A stretch of DNA of 64,000 bases. Origin: Serilophus lunatus (Eukaryota; Chordata; Aves; Passeriformes; Eurylaimidae). The translations under genes and the position numbers were made by a program. The stretch spans positions 172,054 to 236,053 of the forward strand of contig VXBA01003096.1 of assembly GCA_013399895.1 (NCBI GenBank), read 5' to 3'. Positions 1 to 10,800 of this stretch are shown in pieces; position 1 is the stretch's first letter; each line of letters begins with the position of its first letter. The notes under the pieces were generated by a model, which had not been told where the DNA came from, made no database searches, and saw only the letters and a program-made list of their open reading frames with translations.

Positions 1-992
1 AAAATTTAATTAATTGATTGCAGGAAGTTCACGAGTTTGGGAAAAGACTATGCAAACATACAAGAACAATGAGCTTATATGTTGACTGTACAAACACAAT
101 GAGCTAAATCATTATTCCAGAGATGGCTGGGGTGATGGGAGCCCCAGGCCAAGGCTGTGCTCTGCAGGGTTGTGTCTGGCTCTGGAGTGGCTGCCTTGGG
201 CAGCAGGAGAACAGAGAACTATGGGCTAAGTCACAAACATATAACTGTGGCCCCAGCAGGAAGCTTCTGCATCCAGGATTTACCAGGTGGCAATGACAAT
301 TACAGACACGCTCCTTTTGTGTCTGGAAAGCTTTTTTACCCAGTTTCTTGAGAGAGGACAAATCTACTGAGCTGCTAGAATAATTGCTGCATGCTGCCAA
401 CTATCTTTACACAAAAGCAGTTTTAGCAGAACTGGTTAAAATTATAGTGCTATAATTATTTTAAACATCTCTGTTTGTGAAACTAAATTAACCCTGTAGA
501 AGAATGCCTGGCAACTATAAAATCTTTGTTTCTAGATATTAATTGCCCAAAGTAATTAGTTTGTGGATTTATCTTGCATTGCGGACCCTGAAAGGTGTCC
601 AGGTGGTCTTGCACAGTCAGACCAGTTCTGATTAGCTGCAAAATGAACATGGGAACTTATTTACACACATTGTTTGAGGCTTTTGTGCATCTGAGTATTT
701 GTCTTCTTTCATGACAATGGCATTATTCTTAGATTTGCTACTTCTCTATTCTTAAATTTGATGTCATGCTGTTGGGCCCAGTCTAGAATCATGTTTTGAA
801 GAGTGTCCTAAAAATGAATACAGATGCATTTAACAACAGAGGAAGTCTCAGCATATTGAAATACAAAATAAGATGGAAAATTGTCCAAAATCCTCAATTT
901 CCCCAACTTTCCCCCACTGCTGTTTTCTTTCACTCCTTGTTAATTTATTTTGTTGGCTCCAATATAAGTCAAGGTATGCGTTTTGTTTAGTA
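1..992. other. AT-rich non-coding stretch
   Basis: No gene, repeat family or RNA seen. The open frames here are under 100 codons, overlap one another on both strands and carry no recognisable motif. The last few bases before 993 (tagta) flank the first LTR, but I could not find a matching target-site copy on its far side. Confidence 0.6.
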
Positions 993-2088
993 TGTTGTAT
1001 TGGGTTTCTGTGGCCAGGTTTTGGTAGCAGGCTGTAGGGGAGGCTTCTTCGAGATGCTGCTGGAAGCTTCTCTCCATGTTCAGCAGAGCCAGTGCCAGTC
1101 GGATCCAGGCCGGACCCATCGCTGGCCGTGGCCAGGCCAATCAATGGGGACAGTAATATCTCTGTGACAATATATTGAAGAAGGAATTAAAAAAAGTTTA
1201 GATTAGATGAAGATGGCCTCTGGAGAAGAGCAAAGCGAGAACATGTCAACAACAATGCAAACATCAAGGTCAGTGCAGAAGGAGGGGCAGGAAGTGCTCC
1301 AGGCGCAGGAGCTGAGATCCACCTGCAGCCCGTGGTGAAGACCACGGTGGAGCAGCTGTGCCCCTGCAGTCAGGACCAGAGGAGTGCAGAGACCCACCTG
1401 CAGCCCATGACGGAGCCCACACTGGAGCAGGTGGATGCCTGAAGGAGGCTGTGACTCTGTGGGAGGCCCATTTTGGAGGGAGGTCCTGGCAGGGACCTGT
1501 AACTCGTGGGGAGAGGAGCCCGTGCTGGAGCAGGATTTTCCTGGTAGGATTTATGGTCTGTGAGGGACCCACGCTGGAGCAGCCTGTACCTGGAGGACTG
1601 CATCTTTGTGGAGAAGTGGCCCATGTGACAGCAGTGTCTGAAGAACTGTTGCCCATGGGATGGACTCACACTGGAGTAGTTTGTAAAGAACTGTCTCTCG
1701 TGGGAGCGACCCCATGAGATGCAGGTGGAGGACTTCTCTCCCTGAGCAGCGGCAGAAAACAACAGCTGACAGTAACCCCCATTCCCTGTCTCCTTGCACC
1801 ACTGAGGGGGAGGAGGTAGAATGTGGGGAAGAGAGGAGTGTGTGTGTGTGGGGGAAGGTGTCTTTTAAGCTTCTCATTCTTAAGCTCTGATCTTGGTAGT
1901 AATAAATTTAATTAATATCCCCACATAGAGTCTGTTTTGCCTGTGATGGTGATCAGTGAGGAATCTTTTATGGTCCTTAACTCATTAAATCCTTTGTTAT
2001 ATTTTCTCTCCTCTGCCCATCTGCAGGGAGGAGTGAGAGATTTACTTTAGTTGGGTCCCCGGCATCCACCCAGGGTCAAAATACTACG
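993..2088 (+). mobile_element. Avian ERV-type LTR 1 (about 1.1 kb)
   Basis: A long terminal repeat of an endogenous retrovirus, recognised from its resemblance to a widespread avian LTR; the family name is from memory and left open. It begins TGTTGTATTGGG at 993. A CCAAT-like motif lies near 1137-1142 and an AT-rich TATA-like stretch near 1168-1175. A middle part is built of imperfect GC-rich repeats (1310-1720), and an AATAAA signal sits at 1901-1906 near the 3' end. The 3' end is diverged: the expected ...CCACCACA terminus reads roughly ...ggtcaaaatactacg, so the right edge is uncertain by about 10 bases. No internal retroviral region (primer site, gag, pol, env) follows. The next element starts within about 10 bases. 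No target duplication was found, so truncation by the neighbour is possible. Confidence 0.72.
1310..1720 (+). repeat. Imperfect ~45-60 bp GC-rich repeats inside LTR 1
   Basis: The phrase 'gagCCCAcrCTGGAGCAG' and close variants recur at about 1406-1430, 1513-1532, 1566-1580 and 1660-1678, each followed by a 'cctg..g(a)gga' segment. The units are too diverged to be a fresh minisatellite and belong to the LTR itself. They explain the overlapping open frames of 100-130 codons here on both strands, which should not be called genes. Confidence 0.6.
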
Positions 2089-2094
2089 TATGAG

Positions 2095-2678
2095 TAAGAG
2101 GATTGGCGGGGATCAAGTTAACTTTCCCTTCAGCAGCCCATATAGTTGGCTGCTTTGTAGCTGTAGCTAGAATGGTGTTGAGAAGACATCAGTGTTTTGG
2201 CTACTGCTGAGTGTTGCTCCCATGCACCAGGGCTTTCTCCACCCCCACATGCTTCCCACAGACCAATAGGCTGGGGGTGGGCAAGAGTCTGGAAGAGAAC
2301 ACAGCCAGGGCAGCTGATCCAAACTGACCAAAGATATATTCCATACCATATGATGTCATGTTCAGCAAAATAAAAAGCTAGAGAAAGCAGGAAGTGAGAG
2401 CATTCATTGTCAAGGAGATTGTCTTCCAAGGTAATCACTATGATTACTGAAGCCCCATTTCCCAGGAAATGAATGGCCAACTCCTGCTGATGGGAAGTAG
2501 AAAATAAAACTTTTTCCTTTGCTTTGCCCCTGTGCACAGCCTTTGCTTTTCTTTCTTAAACTGTATTTATCTAAACCCACATGTTTTTCATCTTGTTTTC
2601 TTCCCCTGTCCCGCTGAGGAGGAAGAGTGAGAAAATGGCTTGGTGGGCTTCTGGCAGCCAGCCAAGGTCAACCCACCA
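2095..2678 (+). mobile_element. Avian ERV-type LTR 2 (about 0.58 kb)
   Basis: A second LTR of a different family from LTR 1, same orientation, starting within about 10 bases of its end. Promoter-like parts in order: CCAAT at 2262-2266, a CRE-like tgatgtcat at 2351-2359, and the TATA-like ataaaaag at 2370-2377. Its last 75 bases (2604-2678, ending ...aacccacca) resemble the last 75 bases of LTR 1, whereas the bodies differ. The ORFs here (135 and 60 codons, minus strand) have no known motif and are shadows of the repeat. The left edge is approximate, and no target duplication was recognised. Confidence 0.65.
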
Positions 2679-5600
2679 TTTTATGATCTGATGGACAAAG
2701 CCTTTACAATGAAACTTGGGATTTATTTGCAGCTTTCAAATGATGTTAGACAAGTCACCTATCTCCCATGCTTGATCTTTACCTTTTTTCTATCTATGTA
2801 TTCAGTTATAAAAAAATCAACATCTTCCCTTCTGACTGCAGGACTACGATCATATATTTGTGGAGCACTTACAAGATGGGGGGACCATGCAGCACAGGAC
2901 CTCTTCATAACTATGAAATGAACCTTGGCTCAACTGTTGTTGTTCTTCTTCAGGAACACCCTAGACATGTTCAAAGAATAAGTTTCAAGACTGACAAACT
3001 GTGCTAGTTCCTCACTTTCTCCTTCCTTTCTTTCTTTGAGTGAAGAAATGATGAATGCAATATGAAGATAAATATTTCAAAATTAAAACACAGATAAATA
3101 ATAGCAGCATAATTTAAAAAAAATAAAAATTTGCACAAATCAGTTAAATTTGTCTAGTCATGTTCAATGAGTACCAACTGACATTGTTAGTTTAATCTTC
3201 TAATAACAAACAGTGAAGGGAAAAAAAAATGCAGACTTCAGTCCTTCCTACTAAACAGCCCTACTGAACTACTCCTCTTCCTATTCAATTGCTAAGAACT
3301 ATTAATTTATTTTATTTTTGTGCCTGGAAATCAAAATGCAGTTTGACAGGCAGAAAGGTCTTTCTGCACAAGTTTTGCCGCTTTTATCTCTCTGACAATA
3401 AATCTGCCAAAGTAATTGAATGAAATATAAGATACAATAACCAGCAAGAAGTGTTGAAATCTCTGACTTCAGTTTGCTCCTTATGAATAAAGAATTAACA
3501 TACATAAACTATAGCCAAAAAAGAACCAAATTTGATAACACATGCAACAAATGTAAGTATTCTTCTAAACAAAGAAACTCTCATTATCTAAATTGTACAT
3601 CACATCGTTCATCACTGTTATCCTCAGAGGTGGATTTAATCTATTTATAGGTTTTCTTAAAAAGAAAAAGTCAAAAAAGAAATGATTTTTCTAGTAAATG
3701 TATTAACTTAGACTTCCTGCAGTGGAATAGCCCTTTGCTGAAAAGCGCTGGCCTGCTTTACAATTGTAATTAAGAGACAGAGATAGAAATGTGCTCAAAT
3801 GTTATTATTTTATCAGCTTTTTCATTTTTGTGCATGAAATCTGTTGAGGGAAGATACTCTTTTTTAGCAACACCCTTGTAGGTATCTAACAATCTACATT
3901 AAAGCAGAATAAAGCTGTGTGCTTACTGCTGTTTTCCCTCTTCTATCAGTTTTGAAAATTATTAGTATCCTCATATTCCTCTGTGTAAAAGAAGGCAGCA
4001 ACCTGCCTGGTTGAAATGCTATAATGTACACTTTACTTGCAATTACCTCCTATAGCTGAATAAAACATCAACTCAGTCTTTCTCAATACTCAGAAAGCAT
4101 CATTTGTACTCATAACCTCTTTTGGCACAATCCAGCTTATTAGCCTGTCCTCTTATATGTCAGGCCACATGTTAACTGCCAGAGTAATTATTGGCTAAGT
4201 GCAGATATTCTTGAAAGGCTTTGACTGCCTCATTTATCTCGCTGCTATGAGTCTATCTCAAAAACCAGTGAGGAAGCAGGTCCTGATTCAGCCACTGGTG
4301 TAGCTACTATAACTTAAGTGTTTAGGATCTGTGGTAGGCGCTTTTTTTCAATTACTGTGCATTTTCATTTTAGGGTCCTCCAAGTCACTAAGCATCTCTG
4401 TGTATCATAGGTTGAAAAGGTGATTAAATATCAATAACACCCTCAGCGTCAGAATGAAAACTGGTTATTTCTCTCACTGAACATACTGGTATTCTGCTTG
4501 GGAAAGTATAAGTTCAAATATGGCTGCTGGCTTGCAGTGAGGATTGATTACACATTCCACTGTTTTTCATGTTGAAAAACTTTATTGTGATTTATTCAGA
4601 TGAATGTCTGTTTTGGGTTCCCCAGACCTTTAATTAGATAGGATATGCAGTCTTTCTGTAGTTCAGGATCATTTAGGATCTATTTAATTTCTTTGTTATT
4701 GTTGCTGTTGTTATTTTGTTGTAAGATTGATGAGTAATATATGCTGTTGAACTCTTTTCCCAAAAGAGCTAAAAATATTTAATAGAAAATTCAACATACA
4801 TCTACTACTGGAGACACATAAAGAATTTGGTAGAGAATAATAACAAAATATTAACTTTTTTTCTTATAAGATTCAGCATGTCTTCCTAGTAATAATGCAG
4901 TAAAACTGTAGGATGAAATCCTTTAAAGAGAAAGTATTTGAGTGGGTTTCAAATCATGACATTATATCTGGAATATTACACAATGGCTACTTTTTTGCCA
5001 TGCTTACGAAATATCACAAAATGAAAGTGTGAGTGTTCACATGTCAGTATATGATACACTGCCTTCTTCGATAGAAGATTTTCTCACTAGTTTCCCAGGA
5101 ATCTGAGTGATTTGTTACTGTAAAGCATTTTTTCACGGATAAATGCCGCCTCTTGATAGCAAATTACCAAACTGAGTATGAAGGAGGACTCATTCCTCCC
5201 ATTCCTCCATGGTCACACATCGTTCTTGGCAGGGAAATACTCCACGCTTGCATGAGTGAGGCTGTTCTTATGTGGGTGTGAACTACGTCTAGGAAGCAGG
5301 GAATTGAAGGCAGGATCCACCCAGCAGTACCGTCAGTTACAGAATTTGAATTTACATCTCAGTTATCAGTAAAGCCCTTCTAAGGTTTTTTTGTAGGAAA
5401 CAAATTTGGAAAATGGAGACCTAAGTGACTAATACTTCACCCATCAGAAACAGAAACAGTAATAATAGAAATAAAAGTATATTTACTGTGAGGAACATCC
5501 TGTAGATGTTGTTGGAAGCATCATTCAAATGTGAAATTAAAGAAACTCTGCATTAAATATGTTAAATTAATGACTTCTTGAAAATAAAATCTGTTTTATA

Positions 5601-7440
5601 GTGCAATTACCTTCCAAGGGAAGCAAAGAAAGTGGGGGCTTTCACCAGTGACCCAGCGGATGCATCAGGAAATATTGCAAGTACCAATACTGTGTAAGAG
5701 AGATACAAATTCACTTTACATTTTTCATTTTAAAAGTCTGCACTTTTAATTTTCAGTGTGACAGCTCACAATAGCTGTTCCTAAAATAAACTTTGATCCA
5801 ACCAAACTAAGGAGGAAGCAGCTGCCTTCTGCCTTACAGGTACACACAATAAGTTAAATGAAGTTCTCGATCTCTTAAAGTAAGATGTTTAAATCCCAGA
5901 ACTCTCATTTGCCAATGAAATGTCTTTATTTACCAGACTGTAATTTGTATTAGGAGGCAATTTCCCTTTTATTTGAAGCAGGACATGTGCAGGCAGGAAT
6001 ATCAGATTTATGTTCATGAAGAGGAGAAGAGTATATCCAGTATACTGCTGAGGTGAGGATGTGAGTAGAAGAGAGATTTAGGATGCTAATGTAGTTTATA
6101 CTTTTTATGTGGTGATTTCTTTCACCCCCTTTCAGAGGCATCTAGGTGCAAAAGAACTAGTGTTGTTGTTAAGGTGGGGCAAGACTTAATAGCATTCTCT
6201 GTTGATCATCCATGTCCTTCCAAGTTGCTTAACATTTCTTCTTTTCCCCAATCATATTGCGTGTTTTCAATCTTGTGACACAGTGTCTGCCTGCAGGGAA
6301 ATATTGTTTATCCTCATGCATTCTGGCAGTATGACTTAGTGTTCTTGTGTTGCCAGGTGGGAACACAAGCTGGAGTAATTTAAATTTTCAATTGGAACCT
6401 CCAAAAACTGAACTTGCTATATTTCCCTGTAAAATAGAGCACGACATCAGGACTATGGGACTCCTGTATGCCTTCCTTCTTTGTTTTATTTTCCATGCGG
6501 TGCCTCAGTTTAATGAGTTTGTGTTTTGCTGCTTCTCAGTATTTACTGTGCAATATGGGGGTCTCTGGCATTTTTGTCCCAGGTTCAAAACGTGAAACTG
6601 AGTCTTTATTAGCCAAAAGCCACCAGTTCCTCCATGTTCTTTATCTGCACAGTTTAACCCTTGAGCACATCTCTTCTATGGCCCTAGCCATTAAACGCTT
6701 AGCATCTCCAAATTGTCATCCTCCTTCAATACTGCTTCAGTTTTAATTTCTCATTATCTTTAGAAATATGTATTGTTCTCTGCAGAGGTGTCTATTTGCA
6801 AAGTAAAAGCAAATAATTAAATATACGTATGGAAGAAATATTACGTGAAAGTATTGGAGACTAAAAGGGCAAGAAAAATTGATAAGTAGTAATAGTAGAC
6901 ATAGAGAAAATGAGGGAGAAAAAACATTGGCCAACTTAAACTCTCCAATAGTGGCCAGCTACCTAAAAATTACAGCAGCCTTTTTTTTTTTTTTGTTATC
7001 TCCACTCCATATAGAATGCACACAAGACACACAGGTCCCATGGACAAATGACTTTCAGAAAATCACACAGATTTTTTCACTCATTAATTGCAAACATTAG
7101 GATGTTCAGTGAGGAAGTCAAGGCCTACAGTAGTCATTACATCTCTTCCATTCTTTGAACTTACTTCAATGCTACTGGGTTCATTTCTAGCTTGTACAGC
7201 CTCATTCAGCAACTCCCTGCTAACCTGGCACAGTCTCATACAAGAGTGTTCACCTCTGGTTTTTCAGATGTTGATAAGCAAAGAGTAGGAAGCACTGCAG
7301 AGAATTTCCACCATGATATCCCTTTGTCTTCATCCTGCCAAATATTCACTGCAATAAAATCTTGTAAGCACTAATACCTCTGAGTTGTTTTCCATGCCCA
7401 TAATAGTCTTAGCATGACTTGGATCTATGTACGGGTAAGC
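2679..7440. other. AT-rich desert, no gene seen
   Basis: About 4.8 kb of AT-rich unique-looking DNA. Apart from a 14-T run at 6981-6994 I see no named repeat. All open frames are under 95 codons, and none has a recognisable domain, a consistent start context or flanking splice signals that stand out. Very old, decayed repeats could be present and would be invisible to reading by eye. Confidence 0.55.
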
Positions 7441-7540
7441 GAATAGAATAGAATAGAATAGAATAGAATAGAATAGAATAGAATAGAATAGAATAGAATA
7501 GAATAGAATAGAATAGAATAGAATAGAATAGAATAGAATA
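7441..7540. repeat. (GAATA)20 microsatellite
   Basis: Twenty perfect copies of GAATA with no interruption. It lies directly against the 3' end of a minus-strand CR1, whose normal 3' tail is a short direct repeat of the ATTCTATG type. The array has probably expanded from that tail. The purity suggests recent or continuing length change. The 60-codon minus-strand ORF over it (a LFYSI-type repeat) is an artefact of the array. Confidence 0.97.
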
Positions 7541-7862
7541 GATCAGTTGGAAGAGACCTACAAGTTATCATCGAGTCCAACTGCCTGAACAATTCAGGGC
7601 TGACCAAGCTAAAACATATTGTTAGTGCATTGTCCTAATGTCTCTTAAATACTGACAGGCTTGGAGTAACAATCACCTCTGTAAGAAGCCTGTTCCAGTG
7701 TTTGACCACCCTCCTGGTATATAAGAGCTTCCCAGTGACCAGTATGAACTTCCTCTGGTGTAGCTGAATCATGTGCATGCTTCCTCTCCCTGGATACCAG
7801 GGAGGAGAGATCAACATCTCCCTCACCACTTCAGGAAGCTGTAGATTGCAATAAGGGTCAGA
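7541..7862 (-). mobile_element. CR1 LINE, 3' end (5'-truncated)
   Basis: Reading the minus strand, this is the end of CR1 ORF2 plus the short 3' UTR. The frame at 7635-7886 contains RRVVKHWNRLLTEV and SLSVFKRH, typical of the CR1 reverse-transcriptase C-terminus. The plus strand shows the standard block 'ttggaagagacctacaag' and 'gagtccaactgcctgaac' next to the GAATA tail. The copy is 5'-truncated, as most CR1 insertions are; the left end on the minus strand fades out near 7862 and could reach about 7885. It has no coding capacity left. Confidence 0.92.
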
Positions 7863-10800
7863 CAAATGTGATTGATTTCTTTTCATTGACAGTCATAGTA
7901 GAAGAGAATAAGATACTAGGCTGTCCAGATACTTAAACACTAGACTGCAGTTATATTTTGGTGTCCCGGTGTTTCTTTACTTCTTTTGGACTCTCTTGCA
8001 CAGAATATCTGGACTCCAAGTTGGCCATGGTCCTTTTCATAGTTATTGAAGCCTATTTTCCTGTGCTAGCTGTTTTATTTTTTATTTACTCCGATCTGTT
8101 TGTTTTCTATACAACTATCACATCATCAATCATCCCTGTGTAGTTCTCCATGTGCATATCACTCAAGTTCAGCATTCGTCTCTCCTCAAAAAAACATTTC
8201 CCAAAATATTTGTTCTGCAACAGAAATGTGTGCCCTATACACGTCAGTGTTTAGAGAGGCTCTTTTGTGCATGGAATAGTCTTGTGGGGCTCATGGCAAT
8301 AAGTCCTGGTGCCAAACTGATGCATTGAGAAAAACCATGTAACAGAAATTCAAACTCTTAAACTCAGGCAATAAAAGATGTTACGGTGAACATTCTCTGG
8401 CTCAATCTTGCAGTAGTATAGCATAGGCACATTCATAGCTTTTATTAGAATCTTCTGTTAGCTTCAGATGAGGACATTTGGTTGGCTTGGGGGCTAACTA
8501 GAGGGAGATGATGAGAGGAAGTGGGTATAGTTGCAACATAGTATTTAGATGCGGTAAACTGAGCTTATTTCACCCCATAGTTTTAAAGGAATACAGACAT
8601 GCATGTCGTGCATTTGGCAGAACTGTTTTGCAGAGATAATACTCTAAAATTCACTCTGCAGATGCCCTGGGTAACTTATACTGCCTGAATCCAGCTGAGT
8701 AAACGAAACGTTACTTCAAGGTAAATGATTCAACATGGTCCACCAAGGGTTGATATTTGCTAGAAAACAACTGCCGTGATTAATCCATAGAAAAAAGTAT
8801 AATACAATGCAGGCAAGCCTTGTTATATATCACTCCATGGGCATCGGTATATTGTATATTTCATCACTTTACGTAGTTCCTTCATCAAGTAATTCTTGGA
8901 AAGGAAAGCCAAAAACCTTGAACATAAGGGCTAAAGGAAGGCATGAAGTACATATTGTCCTTATAGCCACTGGATTTTGCTCACAAATTAGAATTGTCGT
9001 AAAAAGTGAAATTCCTTATTTTTTGGCATGTTCTCATGTTCATTGCAGAAGGTTTTACTCCTCTGGCTTACTGCTTTTTCTATTACATATCCTTATGTCA
9101 TCAGTTACATGCACTGAATGTGATTCCAATCTTTTTCTCCCTTGTTTGTTGGACCACAGAACCACAATAAATAAAGACATATGGCCAACCATATGGTAAC
9201 AATAACATCAGTGCTGCAGTACAGGAAGATCAAGAGTTGCATATACATCAGGTAATATGGAATATATTTATATGATTTTGAAGAATATCACTAGTCTGTT
9301 TTCTTCAGTAATATTTATGTTTTTTAGAGTGACAGAATGAGGTCAAATCCAAGATGCACTACATTGAAAGTACCAGTCAAAAAGAACTTTTCCCTTTCAT
9401 CTGCTCTAAATTTGATCTTGCATATAGCTCCATGGAAATTGTAATATGTTAAGTACTATTGGTATTTGCCTGGAAAAGATGCCATTTTCTCTTCAGAAAA
9501 CTGATGTAATTAAAAAATTTTATAATATAATGACTTGTGTTTCAAACAGTAGAACTAAAATTTGTGTCCTGTACCACTTCCCATTATTTTCAGAATACCC
9601 CATTTGTTGGATCCATTTCTTATGTCAACTGGGATAACTAATGTTACCAGAAAAGTGATGGTGTAAATATATAAACCTGGTTATAATTACTAATTAAATT
9701 TTTTGGCTAAACCATAAAATGGTATCTGTGAAAAAGCATTCCAAAATACCTTCCCATCATTTAACCAAATTCAATTTTAGGTCAAACACCAGCCGCTCTG
9801 AAAACTGCTCAGTTATGCTTTACTATTAATTTCAGTTTAGTTTTGAGCTGCCTAACCTGAAATTGGGTTATCACTTTTCAGTCTCGTGAATAGATGAAGA
9901 GGATCAATGGCCGGAAGTAATAAACAGGATTGATCCTGTCAGCGTTGAGAAGGAATGCAACACTTAGAAATACTTTTTTGATGAAGTAGAAGCACTGGAA
10001 CTTTCATGAGAAATGGGGGAGAACATTGTTTGAAACTGTACTAGCTTCAGTAAAGAAGGAAAAGGTTAATTTCTTTTAAATATTTGATGAGTCTGTTTTA
10101 GATACTAAACTAAGAAACTGATTGTTCAAATGCAAGTAAACTAGGAGACTCACAATTTACATTCACAAGCTGAAAATTCTATTTAAATAGCAGCCAATAT
10201 TTTTCACCTTTCCATGTCACTGTAACTGTCACAACTAGTTTATTTACAAGACTGTTTATCAGAATCTATTTTAATGGCAATGACATTTCAACCTATTTTC
10301 TACTAGGTGGTGGCATATTCAAAAAGGGTGACATCTAGTGTGAAATTAAGAGAATTTATCCCCAGAAATTTTATTTTTTGTCATGGAGTTCTTGAGAGAT
10401 TTATAAGAAAAGAGTCTTTTGAAGTTGGATTACAATGAAATTATAATTTGAATGAAGATCTATAAATATTCTATGATGTTCTTAAAAGTCGTGTTCAGGC
10501 TGCACAGTTCTGTGTTCCCTAAACTAACACCAAATACCAATCTGGATAGGAGTGTCAGCATGAAGCCTTTGGATGAAAAGCTCCTGGAGCCACTTGGGTT
10601 GGTTTCTTTAGAGCTAGCTCAGGTCTATCCACACTCCACAGGGTTATCTAATATATTATTTGCTTTAAATATTTACTTGTGTGAAAGTTCCTTCTCTTTT
10701 TGTTGGTAAGGAATTTTTTGTCATACCACTATTGGCAGACTCCCATGTATTCAGACCTACTCCTTGAGATTGAATGATATCTCTTTTCTGTCTCTTTTGT

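Noticed and set aside
988..992. tagta as a target duplication for LTR 1 or for the LTR 1-LTR 2 block
   Set aside because: No matching copy after 2088 or after 2678.
1270..1877. Several ORFs of 108-130 codons on both strands
   Set aside because: They fall in the GC-rich imperfect repeats of LTR 1 and have no motif.
4505..4530. 'gttcaaat' phrases considered as tRNA B-box elements (also 6583, 10123, 14269)
   Set aside because: No matching A-box or cloverleaf could be formed around any of them.
7441..7540. Regular short repeat considered as a CRISPR-like array
   Set aside because: Pure 5-base units without spacers, in vertebrate DNA next to a CR1 tail; a microsatellite.
7425..7607. Minus-strand ORF with a long LFYSI repeat
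   Set aside because: A read-through of the (GAATA)20 microsatellite.
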